DNA from: Metasolibacillus sp.
Lineage (GTDB): Bacteria; Bacillota; Bacilli; Bacillales_A; Planococcaceae
Direction: 5' to 3'
DNA length: 64,000 nt
Assembly (NCBI RefSeq): GCF_025291715.1
Contig: NZ_JAMBIZ010000009.1
Span: 46,726 to 110,725 of the forward strand
The position numbers and the translations under genes were made by a program. Below, piece after piece: positions 55,601 through 64,000 of this stretch. Under the pieces are notes generated by a model. That model was given only the letters and a program-made list of their open reading frames with translations. It was not told the origin of the DNA and made no database searches. Numbering within the stretch: position 1 is the first letter of the stretch; each line of letters starts with the position of its first letter.

Positions 55601-57735
55601 TCATAGCTATCTTGTGAATGATCAAGTAATGTTGTAAAAAGCTGACCGATTTGATAATGTAGCTCAAGCTTTTGTGCTTCGGGAATTCTTTTATAGGCAG
55701 CTTGCTGAAAGCGATTATGAACGAATTGGAACGTCAACCTGTGCGTTAAAAGCACTTCCTCTAATTCAAGCTGACTCGCCCATTTAAAATCTGTATTTAA
55801 AGGAATAACAAAGCCTGTTGTAATAAGTGCATCAAGTAGCTGTAACAGCTCTTGGTCTGTAAAGTTAACGAGCTTGCGCAATATATGAAAATCAAATTTA
55901 GCTCCTAAGCAAGCAGCGATTTGTAAAACATGTAACGTATCCTTCTGTAAATTTGCCAATTTATTTTCAAGAAAGAGCAATAACTCAGAATTTAGTGCAA
56001 CTTGGTTAAATTTTTGGATATCGAATTTCCATTGTTTTGAGTCAAAATCCAAATAAATCGTATTGTCCTGCTGCAAGGAACGAAAGGCTTCTTTAATGAA
56101 CAATGGGTTACCATTTGTTAAGTTCATTAAATGCTTGACGATTTCCTCCATTGTTGATGTTTGCATATGAAGCGATTCTTGCAGCCAAAACGTAATGTCT
56201 TCTTTTGTCAATGCTGTTAGCTCAATATGCTTATAAAAAGGGAGAATGAGCTTTAATTGCTTTTCCTCTGCTATACTTTTTTCGTTAATACGCAACGTAC
56301 TAATGAACAATAAATAACCTTCACGATGCTGCTCATAAATATCAATTAATGCCTGCAATGTATTTTTATCAGCCCAATGTAAGTCATCAATTAATAATAC
56401 GATTGGCTTTTTCTGAAGTGCAAAGCATCGCAATATTTTTTTTATACTATTAAATAAATGGGCTTGTAATTGCTTACTATCATCATAATATTCATCTTGA
56501 ATGCTATCGTTATCATAAAACCATCGTAGCTCTGGCAGTAAAACAACTAAATCTGAAGTTACATGCAGTTGCCCTTTTTCAAAATGATTACGCCAACTAC
56601 TAACAGTATGTTCACCTTCCATATAAAGCTGCTTTAATAAATCACGCAACGGAAAAATAACTGAAGCAAAATCATTTTCCAATTGCAGTTGATTGTATTT
56701 TGTTTCGGTAAAATAGCCTTTTGCTGTCGCTATTTCTCCTTTTAGTCCATAAACAAGCTGGGATTTTCCGACGCCTGCTTCCCCAGAAATAAGCGCGAAT
56801 TTTTTGTCACCACTCGTCACTTGCTCAAATAAATGAGTCAGTGTTGCTACATGTTGCTCGCGACCATACAGCTTATTTGTCAATGTTGGAGACAGTGCGA
56901 TATCTCCAGTGCCTAAAGTGAAATTCTCAAGCAATTCATCAGCAAGCAAAGCTTTTTGAATAGCAAGCAAATCCTCTCTTAAACCAACAGCACTTTGATA
57001 ACGAGCACTTGGATTTTTTTCAAGTAATTTTTCAATGATTTGCCAAATAATAAAAGTATTTTGGTGCTGTGTTGCCAATAATTGTGCAGGCTTTTTCGTT
57101 AAAATGTTATAAATAATATCGATGGTATTTTGCCCTGTAAATGGTGGTGCACCACTCAATAGCTGATAAAAAATGGCACCAAGTGCATATAAATCAGCAC
57201 GATAGTCAATAGCTATATTTAACCTTCCTGTTTGCTCAGGCGCATAATATGGAAGCTGCTGCAAATGTGGCTGTGTATTATTCATAACGATCGGAGTACC
57301 TATATTATATTTGATGCTCATATCACTACTTAGCAGCTTTAGCTTCAAGGATTCAGGCTGAATTAAAATATGGTATGGATTTAGCGCTAAAAATAATAAT
57401 TGATTTTGATGCAAGCTAATACAAATATTGCTTAAATCAATAGCTACCTGCAAAAATTGCGAAATTGTCATGTTTTTAAAATTAATTAGAGGAATGCCAT
57501 CGAAATTTTCATAAATGAGTCCGTAATGTTGGTCAATATAATCAACCGTAATAGGCTTTAATAGCCAAGGACTCGTATCGTTAGCAAATAGAGCAAGCTC
57601 ATAATTTAATCGAGCGCGATATTCAGCAGAATTTTGATGAATGCTTTTGACAAGCATTCTATTATGAAATTTATCGATATACATTCGCTGTAAGTGCCAA
57701 CCTTGATTTGTTTGCAAAATAATATAATTTTTCAA
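52621..57735 (-). CDS. Giant hybrid sensor: pseudokinase/AAA/TPR/GAF histidine kinase
   Basis: 1704 aa. Residues about 1-265 have a Ser/Thr-kinase fold (YYAPEQTGRLN, DLYALGAIFYQLLSG), but the HRD catalytic loop reads LALNPYHIL and DFG is absent, so it is a pseudokinase. Then come an AAA/STAND-type ATPase (Walker A SGEAGVGKS at about 315, Walker B VLLIDDLHWAD at about 447), a long TPR-like helical region (about 700-1270), a GAF domain (about 1290-1440), HisKA (phospho-His in HSISHELRSP, about 1490) and HATPase_c (NAMKYT, DSGIGIP, GLGLAI). No membrane helices. TTG start, 10 nt after GGAGGTG. Its promoter carries the same box as the SLH gene. Confidence 0.93.
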   Translation of the reverse strand: MKNYIILQTNQGWHLQRMYIDKFHNRMLVKSIHQNSAEYRARLNYELALFANDTSPWLLKPITVDYIDQHYGLIYENFDGIPLINFKNMTISQFLQVAIDLSNICISLHQNQLLFLALNPYHILIQPESLKLKLLSSDMSIKYNIGTPIVMNNTQPHLQQLPYYAPEQTGRLNIAIDYRADLYALGAIFYQLLSGAPPFTGQNTIDIIYNILTKKPAQLLATQHQNTFIIWQIIEKLLEKNPSARYQSAVGLREDLLAIQKALLADELLENFTLGTGDIALSPTLTNKLYGREQHVATLTHLFEQVTSGDKKFALISGEAGVGKSQLVYGLKGEIATAKGYFTETKYNQLQLENDFASVIFPLRDLLKQLYMEGEHTVSSWRNHFEKGQLHVTSDLVVLLPELRWFYDNDSIQDEYYDDSKQLQAHLFNSIKKILRCFALQKKPIVLLIDDLHWADKNTLQALIDIYEQHREGYLLFISTLRINEKSIAEEKQLKLILPFYKHIELTALTKEDITFWLQESLHMQTSTMEEIVKHLMNLTNGNPLFIKEAFRSLQQDNTIYLDFDSKQWKFDIQKFNQVALNSELLLFLENKLANLQKDTLHVLQIAACLGAKFDFHILRKLVNFTDQELLQLLDALITTGFVIPLNTDFKWASQLELEEVLLTHRLTFQFVHNRFQQAAYKRIPEAQKLELHYQIGQLFTTLLDHSQDSYELQEVVKHLNYCCSLLSEQEKYQLAIWNYQLGVSTKKVGLLENALYFLTISRDLLPANCWQIMRKEALDIYIHLGECECLLGQMESSDKHLSEALLYCETLLEKLTIYNLKTWLYIETDDPHTSIQAGLTGLAEANMQIPARPNKLQVLNELIKLQLALRGKSDQQLLTASSLENKEIDIVTQILINMVASTVRVDSNLSGFALMRAFRLQLKYGLGAKGGIILINYAMLLNSGFGNIKESIHFSQLAIEVADKQDSIYIKGHVYYVYGLFISHWTDSYETSINYMSRAQQYCREIGLHVIVTTASCFIFVAQLIRGTTISNLQQEIKQQDEFSLNATPLTIDFLAEMALWMNVLRDPHHPIEWSYPFTIQDQPIIKMMHYSVRLQMSFLLHNEQQGLAVLSLISPIYKEVFDLPVTTLYYFYRALWQFNWLHQQKGSRHEQKVYRAEIKESMQKFKKWVKFAPQHYEHLYLLLLAEDYHLHHEDDKAKLYYDRAIQLAKMRHFIQDSAIAYERAANYYKMKDDDLTALYYSRQAIQAARQWEAETVAKYWEVQYAVHSMPIIEQQSYLNSSFEMMTVLETAQSFAKDIQMERLLHNILFSLLRHASATVGYFIHKRADELIVLAKAEADNTIFATYEQQQLEQFHENMQSIVRYVIQSEEPCIIQNTKVPNALLRTSSAAKSILCLPIHHKREIIAILYLENTVTANAFHATHIDLLKMLSTQIAISIENAQIYEELEQHVQARTKQVDETNQHLKKVNEQLAQNELERKKLLHSISHELRSPITSSLGYIELILDGVITEEEEKIKYLTRGKDRLLSLNVLIQDLFDLANLESGRAEYQFSKISAKELFQQFELRYEHEIKQLGLQYSANFYGSPYAQLLVDTARIQQVFENIMSNAMKYTKKGSIELAIYTNDEHFICSIKDSGIGIPTKDIPFIFDSYYRASNSNIKNSHGLGLAICQQIISQHQGEISVTSTEHSGSTFIFTLPLLKD

Positions 57736-57767
57736 TGTGCAACACCTCCAAATACCATGTTTTTTTT

Positions 57768-57800
57768 ATTATAAAAGATAGAGGTTAAAATTAGGTTAAA
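57768..57800 (-). promoter_or_regulatory. Promoter of the giant kinase gene with direct-repeat box
   Basis: On the minus strand TTTAACCTAATTTTAACCT (57800-57782) is followed after 8 bp (CTATCTTT) by TATAAT (57773-57768). The box, its spacing and even part of the spacer match the SLH gene promoter at 37103-37135. The start site is near 57761, about 26 nt before the TTG codon. Confidence 0.75.
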
Positions 57801-57845
57801 TAAAAAAAGTTGTTTGAAAAGATATGTACCTTTTCAAACAACTTT
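57800..57845 (-). terminator. Terminator after def
   Basis: CTTTTCAAACAACTTT and its complement form a perfect 16-bp stem (57806-57821 with 57830-57845). Read on the minus strand a T tract follows. Confidence 0.92.
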
Positions 57846-57912
57846 GATTGGGCTGCTTAGAAAGTCATTTTTAAACAGCAAAAAATGAGATGGACACACG
57901 CTCCAACAGCGC

Positions 57913-58470
57913 TTATTCTCGAATAAATGGCGTTGCGTCTGGTATTTCAGCAAATGGATTTTGCTCATTAATACGATCATAAAACATGATGCCATTTAAA
58001 TGGTCTAGCTCATGCTGGAAGGCGATAGCAGACAAACCTTTTAAGCGTAGTTTTTTCTCTTCGCCATCTATTGTTGTAAATTTAACTGTAATACGTGCAT
58101 AGCGAGGAACATAACCAGGTACAGCACGATCAACAGAAAGACAGCCTTCTCCAGATTCAATATATGTTTGTTCAACAGAGTGGCTAACGATTTTTGGATT
58201 GATTGCTACAAAGCTAAATTGCTCTCCATTATCGTCTGTTAAATGTAGGGCAAACATGCGCTTTAAGCTATTTACTTGATTAGCTGCCAAGCCAATGCCT
58301 GGGCGTAAACCATATTTTTCAGCAACTTCCTCATTTTGGCTATTCTTTAAGTATTGCAGCATATCCTCCGCTAATTTGCGGTCTTCCGCAGTTAAAGGAA
58401 ATGCAACTTCCTCAGTACGAGTACGTAGTATTGGATGACCTTCACGTATAATATGTTCCATTAAAATCAT
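57913..58470 (-). CDS. def: Peptide deformylase
   Basis: 185 aa. Removes the formyl group from nascent proteins. Motif 1 is GIGLAANQVN, motif 2 EGCLSVD and motif 3 AFQHELDHLNG (metal ligands Cys, His, His and catalytic Glu). The insertion between motifs and the length make it a type 2 enzyme, as in Gram-positives (B. subtilis DefB/YkrB). AAAGGAAG stands 7 nt before the ATG. It lies between the kinase and the pdh operon, as in the conserved ykrA-def-pdhA order. Confidence 0.96.
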   Translation of the reverse strand: MILMEHIIREGHPILRTRTEEVAFPLTAEDRKLAEDMLQYLKNSQNEEVAEKYGLRPGIGLAANQVNSLKRMFALHLTDDNGEQFSFVAINPKIVSHSVEQTYIESGEGCLSVDRAVPGYVPRYARITVKFTTIDGEEKKLRLKGLSAIAFQHELDHLNGIMFYDRINEQNPFAEIPDATPFIRE

Positions 58471-60174
<1,704 letters not shown>

Positions 60175-60177
60175 GCT

Positions 60178-61155
60178 ATGGCACAAATGACGATGATTCA
60201 AGCGATTACGGATGCACTACGTTGCGAATTACAGAACGATGAGAACGTTCTAGTATTTGGGGAAGACGTTGGTGTAAACGGCGGGGTATTCCGTGCAACG
60301 GAAGGCTTACAAAAAGAATTTGGTGTAGACCGAGTATTCGATACACCACTTGCAGAATCAGGAATCGGGGGCTTAGCGATCGGTTTAGCTCTTGAAGGAT
60401 TCCGTCCTGTACCAGAAATTCAATTTTTCGGCTTCGTATATGAAGTAATGGACTCAATTAGCGGGCAATTAGCTCGTTTACGCTATCGTTCAGGCGGTAC
60501 ATACAATGCGCCTGTAACAATTCGTTCACCATTCGGTGGTGGTGTACACACGCCAGAAATGCACTCAGACAGCTTAGAAGGTTTAATGGCACAACAACCA
60601 GGTTTAAAAGTTGTTATTCCATCAACACCTTATGATGCAAAAGGATTATTAATTTCATCAATTCGTGATAATGACCCAGTTATTTTCTTAGAGCATTTAA
60701 AACTTTACCGTTCATTCCGTGAAGAGGTGCCTGAAGAGTCATACACAGTTCCACTTGGCAAAGCGGATGTAAAGCGTGAAGGGAAAGACCTATCAATTAT
60801 TGCATACGGCTTAATGGTACATGAAAGCTTAAAAGCAGCAGAAGAATTAGAAAAAGAAGGCTATTCAGTAGAAGTTGTTGACTTACGTACAATTCAGCCT
60901 TTAGATATCGAAACAATTATCGCTTCTGTGGAAAAAACAGGTCGCGCAGTCGTTGTACAAGAAGCGCAAAAACAAGCAGGTATTGCAGCGAACGTTGTAG
61001 CAGAAATTACAGAGCGTGCAATTTTAAGCTTAGAAGCACCAGTTTTACGCGTAGCAGCTCCAGATACAATTTATCCATTCCCACAAGCAGAAGGTGTATG
61101 GTTACCAACGTATAAAGATGTAATGGAAACGGCGAAAAAAGTTTTAACATTCTAA
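60178..61155 (+). CDS. pdhB: Pyruvate dehydrogenase E1 beta subunit
   Basis: 325 aa transketolase-like subunit: [47 protein letters not shown] and [14 protein letters not shown]. The C-terminal domain contains [15 protein letters not shown]. Together with PdhA it forms the E1 heterotetramer. Three bp after pdhA, with AAGGAG before the ATG. Confidence 0.97.
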   Translation: MAQMTMIQAITDALRCELQNDENVLVFGEDVGVNGGVFRATEGLQKEFGVDRVFDTPLAESGIGGLAIGLALEGFRPVPEIQFFGFVYEVMDSISGQLARLRYRSGGTYNAPVTIRSPFGGGVHTPEMHSDSLEGLMAQQPGLKVVIPSTPYDAKGLLISSIRDNDPVIFLEHLKLYRSFREEVPEESYTVPLGKADVKREGKDLSIIAYGLMVHESLKAAEELEKEGYSVEVVDLRTIQPLDIETIIASVEKTGRAVVVQEAQKQAGIAANVVAEITERAILSLEAPVLRVAAPDTIYPFPQAEGVWLPTYKDVMETAKKVLTF

Positions 61156-61174
61156 TGAAGTGAGGGTGACAAAT

Positions 61175-62479
61175 ATGGCATTTAATTTCCGTTTACCAGA
61201 CATTGGGGAAGGAATTCATGAAGGCGAGATCGTTAAATGGTTCGTAAAAGCTGGCGATCAAGTAAAAGAAGACGATATTTTATGTGAAGTACAAAATGAT
61301 AAAGCAGTCGTTGAAATTCCATCTCCAGTCGAAGGTACTGTAGAAGAAGTATTAGTAGGTGAAGGTACTGTAGCAGTAGTAGGCGATGTTTTAATTCGCT
61401 TCGATGCACCTGGCTATGAAGATTTAAAATTAAAAGGTGACGACCATGCTGCCGAAGCTACAACAGAGGCACAAGTACAAGCAACAGCAGAAGCTGGTCA
61501 ACCAGTAGAAAAGGCACCTGTTGAAGAAACAGCAAAAGTAGAGGATAATAAACGTATTATTGCGATGCCATCAGTGCGCAAATATGCGCGTGAAAAAGGC
61601 GTAGACATTCATGCTGTTGTAGGCTCTGGCAAAAACGGCCGTGTATTGAAAGAGGATATCGAGAAATTCTTAGCAGGTGGACAAGAAGTTGTTGCTGAAT
61701 CAGCACAAGTAGAAGAAGTAGCAGTAGAAGCTACTCCTGAAGCTTCACAAGCTGCACCAGTCGTATTAGAGGGCGATTTCCCAGAAACACGTGAGAAAAT
61801 GTCAGGTATTCGCAAGGCAATTGCTAAAGCGATGGTACATTCAAAACAAACAGCACCGCACGTTACATTAATGGATGAAGTAGATGTAACAGCACTTGTT
61901 GCACATCGTAAAAAATTCAAAGATATGGCGGCAGAAAAAGGTGTGAAATTAACGTACTTACCATATGTAGTAAAAGCGTTAATTGCCACATTGCGTGAAT
62001 TCCCAGAATTCAACCGTTCGCTTGACGATGCGACACAAGAAGTCATTCAAAAGCATTACTATAATATCGGTATTGCGGCGGATACAGAGAAAGGCTTGCT
62101 TGTACCAGTTATCAAGCATGCAGATCGCAAATCATTATTCGCTATTTCAAACTCAATTAACGATTTAGCTGTAAAAGCACGTGAAGGTAAATTAGCACCA
62201 CAAGAAATGAAAGGTGCTTCAATGTCAATTACGAATATCGGCTCTGCTGGTGGACAATGGTTTACACCAGTAATCAACCATCCAGAGGTTGCAATTCTAG
62301 GAATTGGACGTATTACAGAAAAACCTGTAATAAAAAATGGTGAAATTGTAGCTGCACCTGTGTTAGCATTATCATTGAGCTTTGACCATCGCATGATTGA
62401 TGGAGCCACTGGGCAAAATGCATTAAATTACTTAAAGCGTTTGCTAAGTGAGCCAGACTTATTATTAATGGAGGCGTAA
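61175..62479 (+). CDS. pdhC: Dihydrolipoyllysine acetyltransferase (E2)
   Basis: 434 aa. A single lipoyl domain (about 1-78; lipoyl Lys in [13 protein letters not shown]), an Ala/Glu-rich linker, a peripheral-subunit-binding domain ([23 protein letters not shown] cited in part, about 130-165), a second linker and the catalytic core (about 205-434) with [11 protein letters not shown]. It forms the core of the complex. GTG 61160 is in frame, but ATG 61175 after GAGGGTGAC is the accepted start. Confidence 0.97.
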   Translation: MAFNFRLPDIGEGIHEGEIVKWFVKAGDQVKEDDILCEVQNDKAVVEIPSPVEGTVEEVLVGEGTVAVVGDVLIRFDAPGYEDLKLKGDDHAAEATTEAQVQATAEAGQPVEKAPVEETAKVEDNKRIIAMPSVRKYAREKGVDIHAVVGSGKNGRVLKEDIEKFLAGGQEVVAESAQVEEVAVEATPEASQAAPVVLEGDFPETREKMSGIRKAIAKAMVHSKQTAPHVTLMDEVDVTALVAHRKKFKDMAAEKGVKLTYLPYVVKALIATLREFPEFNRSLDDATQEVIQKHYYNIGIAADTEKGLLVPVIKHADRKSLFAISNSINDLAVKAREGKLAPQEMKGASMSITNIGSAGGQWFTPVINHPEVAILGIGRITEKPVIKNGEIVAAPVLALSLSFDHRMIDGATGQNALNYLKRLLSEPDLLLMEA

Positions 62480-62483
62480 AATA

Positions 62484-63896
62484 ATGGTAGTAGGAGATTT
62501 CCCAATCGAATTAGACACTCTAGTCGTAGGAGCAGGCCCTGGTGGATATGTAGCAGCAATTCGCGCAGCACAAACAGGTCAAAAAGTGACAATCGTAGAA
62601 AAAGGTAACTTAGGTGGCGTATGCTTAAATGTTGGCTGTATCCCATCAAAAGCTTTAATTTCTGTAGGTCACCGTTTTGAGCAAGCAAAACATTCTGATG
62701 ATATGGGTATCCTAGCAACAGATGTGAAGCTTGACTGGGCAAAAGCTCAAGCTTTCAAAGATGGTGTTGTAAAGAAATTAGTTGGCGGTGTTGAAGGCTT
62801 ACTAAAAGGTAATAAAGTAGACATCGTAAAAGGTGAAGCATATTTTGTTGATGCGAACACTGTTCGTGTAATCAATGAAGATTCTGCTCAAACTTACACA
62901 TTTAAAAACGCAATTTTAGCGACTGGTTCTCGTCCAATCGAGATTCCAACATTTAAATTTACGAAGCGTGTAATTAATTCTACAGGTGCACTTTCTTTAC
63001 CAGAAGTACCTGAAAAATTAATTGTTATCGGTGGTGGTTACATCGGTACTGAGCTAGGTTCATCTTATGCAAACCTTGGTACACAAGTAACAATTATCGA
63101 AGGCGGAAAAGACATTTTAGCTGGTTTCGAAAAGCAAATGACACAAATCGTGAAAAAAGGCTTAAAGAAAAAAGGCGTTGAAGTAGTAGTTGGCGCATCA
63201 GCTAAAGGTGTAGAAGAAAGCGACACAGGCGTTGTTGTAACATATGAAGTGGGCGGAGAAGAAAAAACGGTTGAAGCTGACTACGTATTAGTAACAGTAG
63301 GTCGCCGTCCAAACACGGATGAAATGGGTCTTGAAGAAATCGGCATCAAATTCGGTGAACGTGGTTTAATCGACGTTGACAAGCAATGCCGTACTTCATT
63401 ACCAAACATTTATGCAATTGGAGATATCGTGCCAGGCTTCCAGCTTGCACATAAAGCTTCTTACGAAGGTAAAATTGCTGCTGAAGCAATCGCTGGTGAG
63501 CATTCTGTAGTAGACTACTTAGCAATTCCTGCTGTATGCTTCACAGATCCAGAGCTTGCAACAGTTGGTTACTCAGAAGAGCAAGCAAAAGCAGAAGGTT
63601 TAGAAGTAACTGCTGCTAAATTCCCATTCGCTGCTAACGGTCGTGCTTTAGCGTTAAATGCAACAGAAGGCTTCGTGAAGCTTGTTGCGCGCAAAGAAGA
63701 TGGCTTATTAGTAGGCGCTCAAATCGTTGGTGCGGGTGCATCTGATATGATCGCTGAAATGGGTCTTGCAATCGAAGCTGGTATGACAGCAGAAGATATC
63801 GCATTAACAATTCACGCTCACCCAACATTAGGTGAAATTACAATGGAAGCTGCTGAAGTATTACTAGGCAACCCAATCCATATCGTAACGAAATAA
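62484..63896 (+). CDS. pdhD: Dihydrolipoamide dehydrogenase (E3)
   Basis: 470 aa flavoprotein. The FAD loop is [16 protein letters not shown] (about 12-27) and the redox disulfide is [13 protein letters not shown] (about 46-58). The NAD loop is [19 protein letters not shown] (about 180-198), [10 protein letters not shown] binds FAD, and the catalytic HAHPTLGE is near the C-terminus. It reoxidises lipoamide of PdhC. GGAGG at the pdhC end precedes the ATG. The 104 bp after its stop show no clear terminator within the window. Confidence 0.97.
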   Translation: MVVGDFPIELDTLVVGAGPGGYVAAIRAAQTGQKVTIVEKGNLGGVCLNVGCIPSKALISVGHRFEQAKHSDDMGILATDVKLDWAKAQAFKDGVVKKLVGGVEGLLKGNKVDIVKGEAYFVDANTVRVINEDSAQTYTFKNAILATGSRPIEIPTFKFTKRVINSTGALSLPEVPEKLIVIGGGYIGTELGSSYANLGTQVTIIEGGKDILAGFEKQMTQIVKKGLKKKGVEVVVGASAKGVEESDTGVVVTYEVGGEEKTVEADYVLVTVGRRPNTDEMGLEEIGIKFGERGLIDVDKQCRTSLPNIYAIGDIVPGFQLAHKASYEGKIAAEAIAGEHSVVDYLAIPAVCFTDPELATVGYSEEQAKAEGLEVTAAKFPFAANGRALALNATEGFVKLVARKEDGLLVGAQIVGAGASDMIAEMGLAIEAGMTAEDIALTIHAHPTLGEITMEAAEVLLGNPIHIVTK

Positions 63897-64000
63897 TATA
63901 AAAAAAGTCCTTTGCTAATTTTGGAGGGCACTGAAAAACTTACGTTTTTTATATCGTATTGGTTTTCAAAATAAAAAGAAGGCACTTTCTGTTCGATTTT

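Noticed and set aside
63897..64000. Terminator of the pdh operon
   Set aside because: AGTCC/AGGGCACT-like arms do not pair well, and the window ends before a clear hairpin.

Overview
The window reads as chromosomal DNA of a low-GC, Gram-positive, endospore-former-type bacterium (Bacillales). Gene order over several blocks matches Bacillus subtilis neighbourhoods: fadH / darB / ccpC; ktrC / rnjA / rpoY / YkrA-type HAD; def / pdhABCD. An SLH-anchored surface protein, a 21-bp intergenic repeat with a TTCGCYCAAC core, and many TTG/GTG starts behind strong AGGAGG sites point to Lysinibacillus/Solibacillus relatives (Caryophanaceae/Planococcaceae). The genus is inference, not proven. No rRNA, tRNA, CRISPR or intact insertion sequence was seen.

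Layout: (1) 1-6.5 kb: cheV, ppx-ppk polyphosphate genes, a GGDEF/EAL protein. (2) 6.6-9.3 kb: fadH, a small membrane protein, darB, ccpC. (3) 9.5-21.7 kb: one tightly packed nine-gene operon combining an ABC exporter, a MoxR AAA+ ATPase, a DUF58 protein, two large membrane VWA proteins and a Gln/Gly-tract coiled-coil membrane protein. Its function is not established and it is the best candidate for an uncharacterised multi-protein system here. (4) 21.8-35.7 kb: a formate dehydrogenase/molybdenum-cofactor island (fdhF, DUF1641, DUF2294, fdhD, moaA, a mobA-moaC in-frame fusion, moaB, moeB, moeA, mobB, moaE, moaD, modA, modB). (5) 35.7-47.8 kb: an MFS exporter, a 1240-aa SLH repeat protein, a potABCD polyamine operon with an XRE-cupin regulator, a thioredoxin-like protein and a TPR/SMI1/Imm51-type immunity-like protein. 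(6) 47.8-51.8 kb: ktrC, rnjA, rpoY, a 23-codon cationic peptide gene with its own promoter and terminator, and a HAD phosphatase. (7) 51.8-57.7 kb: an OmpR-type response regulator convergent with a 1704-aa pseudokinase/AAA/GAF histidine kinase. (8) 57.9-64 kb: def and the pyruvate dehydrogenase operon.

Main new observations: an identical 19-bp direct-repeat box (two TTAACC repeats 11 bp apart) sits exactly 8 bp upstream of the -10 of both the giant histidine kinase gene and the SLH surface-protein gene, which suggests a shared response-regulator regulon. A tiny amphipathic cationic peptide gene lies between rpoY and the HAD gene. A terminator-like attenuator lies in an approximately 250-nt leader of the formate dehydrogenase operon. 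mobA and moaC are fused in frame while the moaC Shine-Dalgarno site is retained. The SLH protein gene is a mosaic, with a GC-rich repeat block and an exact 78-bp internal duplication.
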